This document shows positions 51,639 to 61,915 of a DNA stretch of 64,000 nucleotides, piece by piece. The notes under the pieces were generated by a model, which did not search any database, was not told the origin of the DNA, and saw nothing but the letters and a program-made list of their open reading frames with translations. Each line of letters begins with the position of its first letter. Position 1 is the first letter of the stretch. The translations under genes and the position numbers were made by a program. The DNA is from Hyphomicrobiales bacterium (GTDB lineage Bacteria; Pseudomonadota; Alphaproteobacteria; Rhizobiales; Rhizobiaceae): positions 124,001 through 188,000 of the forward strand of contig UCEU01000007.1 of the NCBI GenBank assembly GCA_900471485.1. The letters are read 5' to 3'.

Positions 51639-52252
51639 ATGTCCCCAACTGACCAGAAGTCTTTTGACCTGGACGAAATCGTCCTCCGAGCCAAGAATCT
51701 GAAGCAGGGGACTGTGTCACCTGCTGAGCTGGAGTTTGCTCGTAAAGCGCTCCAGAGCCGCGAGGGAAGCCTAGTCGCAGCCATCTGGATTGTTGGCTTT
51801 GTGGAAGCGAGAAGGACGCGCCTATCCTGGAGCGGTATCTGCATGGGGAGCGCAACAGTCGCTACGTCGAAGATTCGCTGAAGGTTCTATGCCGCTACCT
51901 TCGGCTTACGGAGAATTATCGGCCCTTGCTGCGCAATTGGATGCGCATGAAGACTGACGAAGGCGTGCGTCGGTTTGCAGCCATCAGTCTTGCTCCAGAG
52001 TATTTCAGAGACTTCGACGATCCTGATTTGGGCCGCTATCTCGTCGATGTACTTTGCGATCTTCAGGACGATTGCCGAAGGGCGATTCGAGACGCTCTGG
52101 TGACCATGCTCGGCATGAGCAACGAAGTGAACCTTCTTCCAGGTTTGGCATTCGATGAATGGGATGAGGAAACGACCTCGATCGTCCAGGCAGCCTCGCT
52201 GAGGTTCGATTACGCTGGATGGAAGATATCTCACGGACGGACCGTAAATTAG
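51639..52252 (+). pseudogene. HEAT-like protein gene broken by a frameshift
   Basis: Two frames join into one protein. The first part (from ATG 51639) runs MSPTDQKSFDLDEIVLRAKN to about GFVEA near 51809, then becomes nonsense. From about 51809 the third frame continues EKDAPILERYLHGERNSRYV then EDSLKVLCRYLRLTENYRPL and on through DVLCDLQDDCRRAIRDALVT to a stop at 52252. A single base loss around 51801-51815 explains this. The joined protein of about 204 residues has repeated helical pairs like HEAT repeats, as seen in some immunity-type proteins. Either a recent pseudogene or a sequencing error. Function unknown. Confidence 0.75.
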
Positions 52253-52283
52253 TCGGTCCGGCATCTGGTCAATGCAGAGCTCC

Positions 52284-53075
52284 TCAGGCGGCGAAGTCGA
52301 AGTACGCCACGACAGGTACGTGGTCGGACGGCTTTTCCCAGGCGCGGACGTGCTTTTCGATCGCCGTCGATGTCATGCGGTCGACGGCTTCCGGCGAAAG
52401 CATCAGGTGGTCGATGCGGATGCCGTTGTTCTTCGGCCATGCGCCGGCCTGGTAATCCCAGAACGTATAGAGCGGAACGCCGTCGCTGGTCGCCCTGACC
52501 GCGTCCGTCAATCCCAGGCTTTCGAGTTTGCGGAAGGCTTCCCGGGTCTGCGGCAGGAACAGCGCGTCGTTCTCCCACACCTTCGGATCGAAGCAGTCGT
52601 GCGGCTCGGGAATGACGTTGTAGTCGCCGGCGAGAATCAGGATCTCTTCGTATGCGAGCCGCTCGGCGGCGAATGTCCGCAGCCGCTCCATCCACGCCAG
52701 CTTGTAGGTGTATTTCTCGGTCTCGACCGGATTGCCGTTCGGCAGGTAGAGGCAGCAGACCCGGGCGACACGGTTTCCCGGCAGCGAGAAGACGGCTTCG
52801 AGAAAACGCGCCTGCTCGTCCAGCGGATCGCCCGGCAGGCCTCGGTTCACCTCGTCGGGCTTTGTCTTCGACAGGATCGCAACGCCGTTGAAGCCCTTCT
52901 GGCCGTGCGTCTCGACATGATAGCCGAGCGCCTCGATCTCGAGCCTCGGAAAGCCCTCGTCGACGGTCTTGATTTCCTGCAGGCAGGCAATGTCGGGCTG
53001 CGAGTCGGTAAGCCACTGCGTCAGGTTGTCGATACGCGCCTTGACGCCGTTGATGTTCCAAGTCGCAATCTTCAT
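52284..53075 (-). CDS. xthA: Exodeoxyribonuclease III
   Basis: 263 residues, the typical length. AP endonuclease and 3'-5' exonuclease of base excision repair. Motifs: KIATWNINGVKARIDNLTQW at the N-terminus, CLQEIKTVDEGFP with the metal Glu near residue 34, LILAGDYNVIPEPHD with Asp and Asn near 150, and the catalytic DHVPVVAYFDF at the end. It lies 132 bases downstream of erpA on the same strand, separated by a hairpin. Confidence 0.96.
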   Translation of the reverse strand: MKIATWNINGVKARIDNLTQWLTDSQPDIACLQEIKTVDEGFPRLEIEALGYHVETHGQKGFNGVAILSKTKPDEVNRGLPGDPLDEQARFLEAVFSLPGNRVARVCCLYLPNGNPVETEKYTYKLAWMERLRTFAAERLAYEEILILAGDYNVIPEPHDCFDPKVWENDALFLPQTREAFRKLESLGLTDAVRATSDGVPLYTFWDYQAGAWPKNNGIRIDHLMLSPEAVDRMTSTAIEKHVRAWEKPSDHVPVVAYFDFAA

Positions 53076-53141
53076 GGCCTGATCCTGTTCCGGTTCACCG
53101 GCCTCTTTTATCGCGCTCTTTCGATTGCGGACAAGACGATA

Positions 53142-53171
53142 AACCGGCCGGAAGACGATCTTCGGCCGGTT
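53142..53171 (-). terminator. erpA terminator
   Basis: Stem AACCGGCCG / CGGCCGGTT around an inner GAAG/CTTC pair, between erpA and xthA, about 40 bases after the erpA stop. There is only a weak T-rich tail on the minus strand. Confidence 0.55.
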
Positions 53172-53207
53172 CGGTGTGGATAGCCCTGTTTGAAAGCCGA
53201 TCTGGAA

Positions 53208-53540
53208 TCAGATCGAGAAGCTCGTGCCGCAGCCGCAGCTCGCAACCGCGTTCGGATTGCGGATCTGAAAGGACTGGCCGAGCAGGTTGTCGACGAAGTC
53301 GATCTCGGAGCCGGCCATATAGACCAGCGAGACGCTGTCGATCAGCACCTTGGCGTCGTTCTTCTCGACCACGACGTCGTCATCGAGCGTCGCGTCGGTC
53401 AGGTCGAACTTGTAGGAGAACCCGGAGCAGCCGCCGCCCTCGACGGATACGCGCAGCGCGCTCTTGCCGCTGTCCGCGCCGACGATCGCGGCGATTCGTT
53501 TTGCCGCCGCATCAGAAAGGGTTACACTCGTCTCAGTCAT
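53208..53540 (-). CDS. erpA: Iron-sulfur cluster insertion protein ErpA
   Basis: 110 residues, A-type Fe-S carrier. The three cluster Cys are in GGGCSGFSYKF near residue 38 and in SCGCGTSFSI at the C-terminus. It delivers [4Fe-4S] clusters to target enzymes. The start at 53540, preceded by AGGAGGAAAC, gives the usual length; the open frame extends further. It is divergent from dgt, a common order in Rhizobiales. Confidence 0.93.
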   Translation of the reverse strand: MTETSVTLSDAAAKRIAAIVGADSGKSALRVSVEGGGCSGFSYKFDLTDATLDDDVVVEKNDAKVLIDSVSLVYMAGSEIDFVDNLLGQSFQIRNPNAVASCGCGTSFSI

Positions 53541-53759
53541 GTTTCCTCCTGCCGGGGTCAAGATCCGGAGAGAATTGAATTCAGCCGCATGATGCAAGCG
53601 ACTGGTTTAAAAGAATTTACGCAAAACGCCCCAAGGACGCATGCTCCGCGCAAAACAACTCGTATCGAGTATTTTTGCCGTTTATTGAAGCTATAGGTAT
53701 GAAGAGCGAACAGCGGCGTCAATGGGCTGCGGCCGCAAGATATCGGATGACGGTGAAGA

Positions 53760-54977
53760 ATGACGATCGACAGGCATGCATTGGGCTTCGGAAACAGCGA
53801 CAGGGCGGTATACGCGGCCGACCCGTGGACCTCTCGCGGTAGGCTCTATCCCGAAGGCGCCAGCCCGACGCGCTCCGACTTCCAGCGCGACCGCGACAGG
53901 ATCGTTCACACCACGGCCTTTCGCCGGCTGAAGCACAAGACCCAGGTCTTCATCGCCCAGGATGGCGATCACTACCGCACGCGCCTGACGCATACGATCG
54001 AGGTGGCGCAGGTCGCCCGTGCTCTGGCGCGCGCCCTGAAGCTCGACGAGGATCTGGCCGAGGGTGTGGCGCTCGTCCATGATTTCGGCCATACGCCCTT
54101 CGGCCATACCGGCGAGGATGCGCTGCACGAGGTGCTGTTGCCTTATGGCGGCTTCGATCACAATGCCCAGTCCTTGCGCATCGTGACCAAGCTGGAGCGC
54201 CGCTACGCCGATTTCGACGGCATCAACCTGACCTGGGAGAGCCTCGAAGGTCTGGTCAAGCACAACGGACCGCTGCTTTCCAAGGACGGTACCGGCACGC
54301 GCGGCCCGGTTCCGCAGCCGATCCTCGACTATTGCGAAATTCACGACCTCGAACTCGACACCTTTGCCAGCCTCGAAGCCCAGGCGGCTGCGATCGCCGA
54401 CGATATCGCCTACAACACCCACGATATCGACGATGGCCTGCGCTCGGGCTATCTCACCTTCGACATGCTGGAGGAAATCCCATTCCTCGCCGGATTGATG
54501 GCGGAGGTGAGGGAGCGTTATCCCAATCTCGAGGCCAGCCGCTTCACCCATGAAATCATGCGCCGCCAGATCACCCGCATGGTCGAGGACGTCATTTCCG
54601 TCTCGCAGCAGCGCCTAGAGGCGCTGAAGCCGCAAAGCGCCGACGATATCAGGCAGGCCGATCATGTGATCGCCACCTTCTCGCCGGAGATGGCCGAGAC
54701 GGATCGGCAGATCAAGGCGATGCTCTTCAAGCGCATCTACCGGCATCCCGATATCATGCGCATCCGCGCCGGCGCGGCGCAGATCGTCACCGACCTCTTC
54801 GGCGCGTACATGGCCAACCCCAAGGAGATGCAGAGCCATTATTGGGTCGACCACATCGCCGGCCTTGCCGAAGCGGCGAGGGCGCGCCATGTCGGCGATT
54901 ATCTGGCCGGGATGACCGATACCTATGCCGTGAGCGCCCACAGGCGATTGTTTGACCATACTCCGGATTTGCGATAG
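53760..54977 (+). CDS. dgt: Deoxyguanosinetriphosphate triphosphohydrolase-like protein
   Basis: 405 residues, HD-domain enzyme that hydrolyses dNTPs to deoxynucleoside and triphosphate. The metal motif is [20 protein letters not shown] with the first His, [15 protein letters not shown] near residue 107 and the late [15 protein letters not shown]. The N-terminal [19 protein letters not shown] belongs to the bacterial dGTPase-like protein family. The ATG at 53760 follows GGTGAAGA. It leads the plus-strand run dgt-argS-SPOR. Confidence 0.93.
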   Translation: MTIDRHALGFGNSDRAVYAADPWTSRGRLYPEGASPTRSDFQRDRDRIVHTTAFRRLKHKTQVFIAQDGDHYRTRLTHTIEVAQVARALARALKLDEDLAEGVALVHDFGHTPFGHTGEDALHEVLLPYGGFDHNAQSLRIVTKLERRYADFDGINLTWESLEGLVKHNGPLLSKDGTGTRGPVPQPILDYCEIHDLELDTFASLEAQAAAIADDIAYNTHDIDDGLRSGYLTFDMLEEIPFLAGLMAEVRERYPNLEASRFTHEIMRRQITRMVEDVISVSQQRLEALKPQSADDIRQADHVIATFSPEMAETDRQIKAMLFKRIYRHPDIMRIRAGAAQIVTDLFGAYMANPKEMQSHYWVDHIAGLAEAARARHVGDYLAGMTDTYAVSAHRRLFDHTPDLR

Positions 54978-55043
54978 GCAGCGGTCGCTCGGGCGTGGCC
55001 CGCGCAAACGCCTTTTGGCACAGCCTATGCATGGAAGATTGCG

Positions 55044-56801
55044 ATGAACCTTTTTACCGATTTCGAAGCCAGGATTAAAACCGCCCTTGAACAGATCGAT
55101 CTGGTTAAGGAAAAGCGATCCGAGCTGGATTTCGGTCGCATCACGATCGAGCCCCCGCGCGACCCGAGCCATGGCGACGTGGCGACCAACGCGGCCATGG
55201 TGCTGTCCAAGCCGCTCGGCAGCAATCCCCGGGCATTGGCCGATGTTATCGCTGCCAAGCTCAAGGAAGACGCCGACGTCGCCGAAGTCTCGGTCGCCGG
55301 TCCCGGCTTCATCAACCTCAAGCTCTCCGTCGGCTACTGGCAGCGCCTGCTCGCCTCGATGATTGCGGCCGGCACGGATTACGGCCGCTCGACGCTCGGC
55401 GTCGGCAAGAAAGTCAACGTCGAATACGTCTCGGCCAATCCGACCGGCCCGATGCATGTCGGCCATTGCCGCGGCGCCGTCGTCGGCGACGCGCTGGCCA
55501 ACCTCCTGTCCTTCGCCGGCTTCGACGTCGTCAAGGAATACTACATCAACGATGCTGGCTCGCAGATCGACGTGCTCGCGCGCTCGGTGTTCCTGCGCTA
55601 CCGCGAGGCGCTCGGCGAGAACATCGGCGAAATCCCGGCAGGTCTCTATCCGGGCGATTATCTCGTGCCGGTCGGCCAGTCACTGGCAAGTGACTACGGC
55701 GTGCGGCTGCACAACATGCCGGAAGAAGAGTGGATGCCGATCGTCAAGGATCGCACTATTGACGCGATGATGGCGATGATCCGCGATGATCTGGAAGCGC
55801 TCAACGTCCATCACGACGTGTTCTTCTCGGAGCGGACGCTGCACGCCAATGGTGCCGCCGCCATCCGCACCGCGATCAATGACCTGACCTTCAAGGGTCA
55901 CGTCTACAAGGGCACGCTGCCGCCGCCGAAGGGCCAGCTCCCCGAGGATTGGGAAGACCGTGAGCAGACGCTGTTCCGCTCGACCGAGGTCGGCGACGAT
56001 ATGGATCGTCCGCTGATCAAGTCTGACGGTTCCTATACTTACTTCGCGGCCGACGTTGCTTACTTCAAGAACAAGTATGATCGCGGCTTCAGCGAGATGA
56101 TCTATGTGCTCGGCGCCGACCATGGCGGCTACGTCAAGCGCCTGGAGGCGGTTGCGCGCGGCGTGTCGGAAGGCAAGGCCAAGCTCACCGTGCTGCTCTG
56201 CCAGCTCGTCAAGCTGTTCCGCGATGGCGAGCCGGTCAAGATGTCGAAGCGTTCCGGCAACTTCGTGACGCTGCGTGACGTGGTCGATGAAGTCGGCCGC
56301 GATTCGGTTCGTTTCATGATGCTGTACCGGAAGAGCTCCGAGCCGTTGGACTTCGATTTCGCCAAAGTAACGGAACAATCGAAGGATAATCCGGTCTTCT
56401 ACGTGCAGTATGCGCATGCCCGTTGCATGTCGGTTTTCCGGCAGGCAAAGGAGGCGTTTCCCGACCTCGACGTGTCGCCGGAAGTGCTCGCGAAAGCGGT
56501 CGCTGAAATCTCGGATCCCGCGGAATTACAACTGGTTGCGAAGGCTGCCGAGTTTCCGAGGCTGGTCGAGTCTGCGGCCCAGTCGCAGGAGCCGCATCGC
56601 ATCGTATTTTACCTCTACGATCTCGCCAGTTCTTTCCATGCTCATTGGAGCAAAGGCAAAGAACAAATCGACTTACGATTTATTAACGATAAGAACCGAG
56701 AATCGAGTATAGCCAGACTAGGGCTGGTGTACGCCGTTGCGTCGGTTTTGAAGGCGGGACTTGCTATCGCAGGCACCGCAGCGCCGGACGAGATGCGATA
56801 G
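55044..56801 (+). CDS. argS: Arginyl-tRNA synthetase
   Basis: 585 residues, class I synthetase for tRNA(Arg). The N-terminal Add-1 domain includes [20 protein letters not shown]; the HIGH-like box is [20 protein letters not shown] near residue 130; the KMSKS-like loop is [19 protein letters not shown] near residue 399; the C-terminal anticodon-binding domain ends with a [20 protein letters not shown] helix. It follows dgt by 67 bases and precedes the SPOR gene by 58 bases. Confidence 0.97.
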   Translation: MNLFTDFEARIKTALEQIDLVKEKRSELDFGRITIEPPRDPSHGDVATNAAMVLSKPLGSNPRALADVIAAKLKEDADVAEVSVAGPGFINLKLSVGYWQRLLASMIAAGTDYGRSTLGVGKKVNVEYVSANPTGPMHVGHCRGAVVGDALANLLSFAGFDVVKEYYINDAGSQIDVLARSVFLRYREALGENIGEIPAGLYPGDYLVPVGQSLASDYGVRLHNMPEEEWMPIVKDRTIDAMMAMIRDDLEALNVHHDVFFSERTLHANGAAAIRTAINDLTFKGHVYKGTLPPPKGQLPEDWEDREQTLFRSTEVGDDMDRPLIKSDGSYTYFAADVAYFKNKYDRGFSEMIYVLGADHGGYVKRLEAVARGVSEGKAKLTVLLCQLVKLFRDGEPVKMSKRSGNFVTLRDVVDEVGRDSVRFMMLYRKSSEPLDFDFAKVTEQSKDNPVFYVQYAHARCMSVFRQAKEAFPDLDVSPEVLAKAVAEISDPAELQLVAKAAEFPRLVESAAQSQEPHRIVFYLYDLASSFHAHWSKGKEQIDLRFINDKNRESSIARLGLVYAVASVLKAGLAIAGTAAPDEMR

Positions 56802-56859
56802 CGTCACCATTTACCCACAATGCTCTGGCATGAACCTTTGCAAGTGCGAGTGGATGAGT

Positions 56860-59800
56860 ATGGCAGACAAACAGCGGGCGTATGACACGCGTAAGAATAC
56901 GGACCTCTTTGCTGACGATGATCCATTGGCCGAGCTCGCTCGGATCGTCGGATTCGAACCGCGCGTAGCGGCAAACACGGTGGCTGACGTGCAGCCGCCG
57001 GAGCCAGCTTTCAATCTCGAAGATGAACTCCTGCGCGAGTTCGAGCAGTATGACGCGCCGCAGCAGGCCGCCTCGTATTCGCATCCGGCCGAGCCGGAAT
57101 TCGAGCAGCCCATCGCCTATGAAGAGCCGGCTTACGAAGCCGCTTCTGCGCCCCAGGCCGCCTACGAGCAGTCCTACGAGGCCGCGCCTGAGGTTCAGGT
57201 CGCGCCGGAAGCGGATTTCGCTTCCGAAGAGGCGCTTGCCGCTGCGATCGCGCCCCAGTCTGGTACACATCACCTGCTGGCTTCTGCCGATTGGACATCC
57301 GGCGTCAGCCGCGCCGCCGAGCCTGTCTCCGGTGGTGCACGCGATCTCATCGAGGAACTCGAGCAGTCGATCGGCGCCACGCCGGCTCCGGTCGCTCCCG
57401 TCCAGCCTGCCAAGGCGCCGCAGTGGTCTGCCGCCAGCATCCGGCTGCCGCTCGCCAACTTCCATCCTGCTGGCCGCCAGGCTCCGGTATCGCCTGCGGT
57501 TGAGCCCGCTCCGGTGGTTGCCGCCGCCCCGCAGCCGGTCGCGGCACCCGAGCCTGTGAATTTCGCGCCTGAAGCGCCGGTGTACGAAGCGCCAGTCGCA
57601 GCCGGCTTCCCGGCCGAGATCGACCGCCACGAAGAGCCGGTTTCGCAGGAAGATCCTCTGGTCGAGGCGGAGCCTTTCGTATTCGACGATGCGCCAGTTG
57701 CTGAAGCATTCGTTGATCACAGCGCCTTCGATCTGGCTGCCGCCGCAAAGGATGGCGAAGTCCTGGCGGATGCCGCATTGACAGAAGCAGCGCCCGCCGA
57801 TCTCGACGACATGGCTTTCGATCTCGACGATCTGCTCGCCGACGTCTCACAGTATCCGGTCCCGGATCGCCACTCCGCTCCGAAGGCCGAGCCCGTCTTG
57901 TCGCCCGAGCTTGTTCGCGAGATCGCGGCCGCGCCGGTTGCAGACGCACCAATTGCCGCTGCTCCGACGCCTGCGCCATACCAGCCTCCTGTCGCGGCAC
58001 CCGTTGCCGCCAAGGTCGAGCCGGAAGCCGAAGATCCCTTCGCGGGCCACGACTTCGAACTCGATCTCGAAGGCATCGAGCTCGAGCTTGCCGATCTCGA
58101 TTTCGCCGAACCCGTGAAGGTTCAGGCCGTCGAAACGCCTGTTCCGGCACCGCAGCCGGTCGCACCGGTCGCCAGCTACCGGCCCGAGCCGGCACCGCGC
58201 CCCGCGCCGGTCGTTGCCGCCGCTCCCGTCTACCAGCAGCCCGTGCAGACGCAGTTCTCGGCAGCGCCGGCCTACCAGCCGCAGCCGAAGGCGCCTGTTG
58301 CTCCCGCTTCCGCTTTCGCCTCGGATGCCGGCGACGAGCTGCCTTTCGATCCGTCGATGATCTCGGACGCCGAGTATCATCCCGAGACCGTCGAGGACAT
58401 GCATGTTCCTGTTCTGCCGCCGGTAGAGCAGCCGGTCGTCCATGCGCCGACCTCCGATTTCGATTTCGACGTCGATGCCGAGATCGCCAACCTTCTCACG
58501 CCGACCAAGCCGGTCGTCGCCGCTGCCGCGGTCAAGCCTGCCGCTGACGAATGGCGTGCCCGCGCGCCTGTTACCGTCGCCTCGATGGCGCCCGCGCCGA
58601 AGCAGCCGCAGTCGCAGAGCTTCGACGAGTTCGAACGCGCGCTGGAGGAAGATTTCCGCCGCAGCGTCAACGAGCCGGTCCAGCCCCGCAGCGAAAGCGT
58701 CTCGCAGGTGCAGATCCAGTCCGCGAGCGACGCTGAGGACATGAGCCGCGCCCGCTCGATGAAGCGGATGCTGGCTGCTGCCGCCATGATCGTCGTCTTC
58801 GGCGGCGTTGCCTATGCCGGCTATTCCTTCCTGGCGCGCGACGGCGGCCTCGGCATTTCGTCCGGCGAGCCGCGCGTGATCGTGGCCGAAAAGGATCCGG
58901 TCAAGGTCGTGCCCGAGAACCCGGGCGGCAAGACCGTTCCGAACCAGGACAAGGCCGTCTATGACAGTGTCGGCGGTGCGGCAAGCGCTGCGCCGAAGCA
59001 GAAGGCGCTTGTATCGAGCGACGAGCAGCCCGTTGACGTCGTCCAGCGCACGCTGACGCCGGAAACCATGCCCGAGGACAACGACATGGCGATGCCGTCG
59101 ATGGCAACACCGGTCGGCGATACCGAGGACCCGCGTCTGCTTCCGACCCAGGATACGGCCGATGCGGCTGATGATGGCGACGATGCGAACAAGCCGGCGG
59201 TCTCCGCCCGCAAGGTCCGCACGATGATCGTCAAGCCTGACGGCACGCTGGTCGCCCGCGACGACGTTGCGCCTGCTCAGGCCGACATGCCGGCGACGAA
59301 GACCGTCCAGACCCAGAAGATCACGCCGAACGGCTCCGCCGCCAGCTTCCCGGCCGCCAGCCAGGTTGCTTCCGCAGATATCCGCTCGACCCCCGTCGAA
59401 AAGACCGCTCCGAATGCGGCGCAGGCTCCGTCCGAGAACGTTCTCGCCAAGGCCGCCGCCGCGACGCCTGCCGATGTCGATCCGCCGGTCCGCAACGTCC
59501 AGAGCTCGACTGTCAGCGACACCGCCCCGGTTCCGGGTGCACGTCCGCTGAGCCAGCAGGCCAAGCCCGCCGAAGCCGCTCCGGCCGCAGCGGCGGCTGC
59601 CAAGCCGACGGAAGTCGCATCGGCTCCGCAGGCCGCAGCCCAGCCGCAGCCGACCACGGCCGCCGCCGGAAGCTACGGCGTGCAGATCGCCTCGCTGCCC
59701 TCCGAAGAGGAAGCGAAGAAGTCCTACGCAAGCCTGTCGAAGAAGTTCGCCGGCGTGCTTGGCGGCCGGGCCTACGAGATCCGCAAGGCTGATATCGCCG

Positions 59801-59910
59801 GCAAGGGCACTTTCTACCGCGTTCGCATCCCGGCCGGTTCGAAGGACGAAGCCGCGGCTCTTTGCGAAAAGTTCCGCAGCGCTGGCGGCTCCTGCCTGAT
59901 CTCGAAGTAA
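56860..59910 (+). CDS. Large SPOR-domain membrane protein
   Basis: About 1016 residues. A start MADKQRAYDTRKNTDLFADD is followed by a long acidic, Pro/Ala-rich, low-complexity cytoplasmic region (to about 625), one membrane helix near residues 636-655 (MLAAAAMIVVFGGVAYAGYS), another Pro/Ala/Thr linker, and a C-terminal SPOR domain from about 945 (GVQIASLPSEEEAKKSYASL then FYRVRIPAGSKDEAAALC). SPOR domains bind denuded septal peptidoglycan, so a division or wall role is likely. Starts at 56854 or 56827 are also in frame. Very rich in proline and alanine. Confidence 0.88.
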   Translation: MADKQRAYDTRKNTDLFADDDPLAELARIVGFEPRVAANTVADVQPPEPAFNLEDELLREFEQYDAPQQAASYSHPAEPEFEQPIAYEEPAYEAASAPQAAYEQSYEAAPEVQVAPEADFASEEALAAAIAPQSGTHHLLASADWTSGVSRAAEPVSGGARDLIEELEQSIGATPAPVAPVQPAKAPQWSAASIRLPLANFHPAGRQAPVSPAVEPAPVVAAAPQPVAAPEPVNFAPEAPVYEAPVAAGFPAEIDRHEEPVSQEDPLVEAEPFVFDDAPVAEAFVDHSAFDLAAAAKDGEVLADAALTEAAPADLDDMAFDLDDLLADVSQYPVPDRHSAPKAEPVLSPELVREIAAAPVADAPIAAAPTPAPYQPPVAAPVAAKVEPEAEDPFAGHDFELDLEGIELELADLDFAEPVKVQAVETPVPAPQPVAPVASYRPEPAPRPAPVVAAAPVYQQPVQTQFSAAPAYQPQPKAPVAPASAFASDAGDELPFDPSMISDAEYHPETVEDMHVPVLPPVEQPVVHAPTSDFDFDVDAEIANLLTPTKPVVAAAAVKPAADEWRARAPVTVASMAPAPKQPQSQSFDEFERALEEDFRRSVNEPVQPRSESVSQVQIQSASDAEDMSRARSMKRMLAAAAMIVVFGGVAYAGYSFLARDGGLGISSGEPRVIVAEKDPVKVVPENPGGKTVPNQDKAVYDSVGGAASAAPKQKALVSSDEQPVDVVQRTLTPETMPEDNDMAMPSMATPVGDTEDPRLLPTQDTADAADDGDDANKPAVSARKVRTMIVKPDGTLVARDDVAPAQADMPATKTVQTQKITPNGSAASFPAASQVASADIRSTPVEKTAPNAAQAPSENVLAKAAAATPADVDPPVRNVQSSTVSDTAPVPGARPLSQQAKPAEAAPAAAAAAKPTEVASAPQAAAQPQPTTAAAGSYGVQIASLPSEEEAKKSYASLSKKFAGVLGGRAYEIRKADIAGKGTFYRVRIPAGSKDEAAALCEKFRSAGGSCLISK

Positions 59911-59930
59911 GCTTCGACCAGATTGATTGA

Positions 59931-59964
59931 GGAGCGGCGGGCTTGGTCCCGCCGCTCCTTTTTT
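59931..59964 (+). terminator. Terminator of the SPOR gene
   Basis: Perfect 11-bp stem GGAGCGGCGGG / CCCGCCGCTCC with a 6-base loop (59942-59947), then a six-T run. It lies 20 bases after the stop, so nagZ is likely to have its own promoter. Confidence 0.88.
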
Positions 59965-60019
59965 GTGAATGGCGGTTGACCTCACTCGCATTTCCGCAAA
60001 GCGCCTCTATGATTCGTAT

Positions 60020-61033
60020 ATGACCGAATCAAAAGCGATGATCCTGGGCTGTAGCGGCCTTTCCCTCACTGCCGAAGAAAAGGCCTTCTACAGGGCCGAG
60101 CGCCCCTGGGGCTTCATTCTCTTCGGGCGCAACATCTCCGAGCCCGCGCAGATAACCGATCTCGTCGCGGAGATGCGCGAGAGCGTCGGCTGGCATGCGC
60201 CCGTGCTGATCGACCAGGAAGGTGGCCGCGTCCAGCGTATCCGCCCGCCGATCTTTCAGCACTATCCCTCCGGCCAGCAGCTCGGCGATCTCTATCGCCA
60301 GGACAAGGAAAAGGGCAGGCGCGCCGCCTGGCTGATGTCGCGGCTGCATGCCTTCGATCTCTCCGGCCTCGGCATCAATGTGGATTGCCTGCCCGTGCTC
60401 GACGTTCCCGTCGAGGGCAGCAGCAACGTCATCGGCAATCGTGCCTATGGCGGCGATCCCGTGACCGTCACCGAGATGGGCATGGCGGCCGCCGAAGGTC
60501 TGAAGGCCGGCGGCCTTCTGCCGGTCATGAAGCACATGCCGGGACATGGCCGCGGCTTTGCCGATTCCCATCACGAGCTTCCCGTCGTGACTGTGTCGCG
60601 CCAGGAGCTCGAAGCCCACGACTTCCCGCCCTTCGTGGCGATGAAGGACGAACTGATGGCGATGACCTGCCACCTCGTCTTCACCGCGATCGACCCCGAC
60701 AATCCGGCGACCACCTCGCGCAAGGTGATAGACGGCGTCATCCGCGATGAGATCGGCTTCGGCGGCCTGTTGCTGTCGGATGATACATCGATGAATGCTC
60801 TGGTGGGGACGATCGGCGAGCGAGCGGCGAATATCATTGCAGGCGGCTGCGATATCGTGTTGCATTGCAACGGGCATATGGACGAGATGCAGCAGGTGGT
60901 GGCCAATGTGCCGGCGCTGCAGGGCAAGTCGCTGGAGCGCGCGGTGCGCGTCGTCGAAGGTTTCCCGAAGGCGGACGCAGCCGACGAGGCCGCCGTACGG
61001 TCGGAATTCGACGCGATGTTCGCGACGGTCTGA
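60020..61033 (+). CDS. nagZ: Beta-N-acetylhexosaminidase NagZ
   Basis: 337 residues, family 3 glycoside hydrolase that removes GlcNAc from 1,6-anhydroMurNAc muropeptides during wall recycling. Motifs: DQEGGRVQRIRPPIFQHYPS near residue 65 and the catalytic His loop MKHMPGHGRGFADSHHELP near residue 175, with the nucleophile Asp in LLSDDTSMNAL. It is cytoplasmic. The frame is open upstream to 59969, but the ATG at 60020 gives the family start. It precedes scpA by 21 bases, the usual Rhizobiales order. Confidence 0.95.
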   Translation: MTESKAMILGCSGLSLTAEEKAFYRAERPWGFILFGRNISEPAQITDLVAEMRESVGWHAPVLIDQEGGRVQRIRPPIFQHYPSGQQLGDLYRQDKEKGRRAAWLMSRLHAFDLSGLGINVDCLPVLDVPVEGSSNVIGNRAYGGDPVTVTEMGMAAAEGLKAGGLLPVMKHMPGHGRGFADSHHELPVVTVSRQELEAHDFPPFVAMKDELMAMTCHLVFTAIDPDNPATTSRKVIDGVIRDEIGFGGLLLSDDTSMNALVGTIGERAANIIAGGCDIVLHCNGHMDEMQQVVANVPALQGKSLERAVRVVEGFPKADAADEAAVRSEFDAMFATV

Positions 61034-61054
61034 TCGCGAAAGGAAGAGAGCAGG

Positions 61055-61915
61055 GTGAGCAGTGTAAAGGGGATGGAAAGGTCGACGTCGGCGTCTACGC
61101 CGATGGACAAGCTGTGGCAGGAGAATGCCGCCGAGCGCGCGACCGGCGATCCCGCACTGCTGATCGACGTTGCCGGCTTCGAAGGGCCGCTCGACCTGCT
61201 GCTCTATCTCGCCCGCAACCAGAAAGTCGATCTCTCCCGGATCTCCGTTCTGGCGCTGGCCGAACAGTATCTGCAGTTCGTCGAAAGCGCGCGTCGCATC
61301 CGCATCGAGCTGGCGGCAGACTATCTGGTGATGGCGGCATGGCTGGCCTATCTGAAGTCGCGGCTGCTCATTCCGCAGCAGGTCAAGGACGACGGCCCCT
61401 CCGGCGAGGAGATGGCGGCAGCGCTCGCATTCCGCCTGAAGCGGCTGGAGGCGATGCGCGGCGCGGCGGAAGGTCTCATCAACCGCAACCGGCTCGGTCG
61501 CGACGTGCTGGCGCGTGGCGCGCCGGAGCACATTCCCGACCGGCAGAAATCCGCCTACGACGCCAGCCTCTACGATCTCCTGACGGCCTATGCCACGCTG
61601 CGACAGAGGCAATCCGTGACGCAGGTCACGATCGCCAAGCGCAACGTCTGGTCTCTGACCGACGCCCGCGAACTGCTGACGCGGCTGATCGGCGAGATCA
61701 CCGATTGGACGGCGCTGGAGCAGCATCTTCTGCGCTACATGACAACGCCCGAGGATCGGGTGACGGCGATGGCCAGCGCCTTTGCCGCATCGCTGGAACT
61801 CGTCCGTGAGGGCAAGATCGAGATCCGCCAGGACGGCGCCTTTCAGCCGCTCTATATGCGGCGTGGACCGAACCACGCGACGCTGCAGGTCGTCGAACAG
61901 GAGCGCCCGGCGTGA
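61055..61915 (+). CDS. scpA: Segregation and condensation protein A
   Basis: 286 residues, kleisin subunit of the SMC-ScpAB chromosome condensation complex. N-terminal region GFEGPLDLLLYLARNQKVDL near residue 40 and the close AITDW-like, DWTALEQHLLRYM then AFAASLELVREGKIEIRQDG are the kleisin ends that touch SMC. The start is a GTG after AAAGGAAGAGAGCAGG. Its stop overlaps the scpB start by one base (TGATG). Confidence 0.93.
   Translation: MSSVKGMERSTSASTPMDKLWQENAAERATGDPALLIDVAGFEGPLDLLLYLARNQKVDLSRISVLALAEQYLQFVESARRIRIELAADYLVMAAWLAYLKSRLLIPQQVKDDGPSGEEMAAALAFRLKRLEAMRGAAEGLINRNRLGRDVLARGAPEHIPDRQKSAYDASLYDLLTAYATLRQRQSVTQVTIAKRNVWSLTDARELLTRLIGEITDWTALEQHLLRYMTTPEDRVTAMASAFAASLELVREGKIEIRQDGAFQPLYMRRGPNHATLQVVEQERPA

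Noticed and set aside
57847..59991. Minus-strand ORF of 714 codons opposite the SPOR gene
   Set aside because: Arg/Gly-rich shadow of a Pro/Ala-rich coding sequence.
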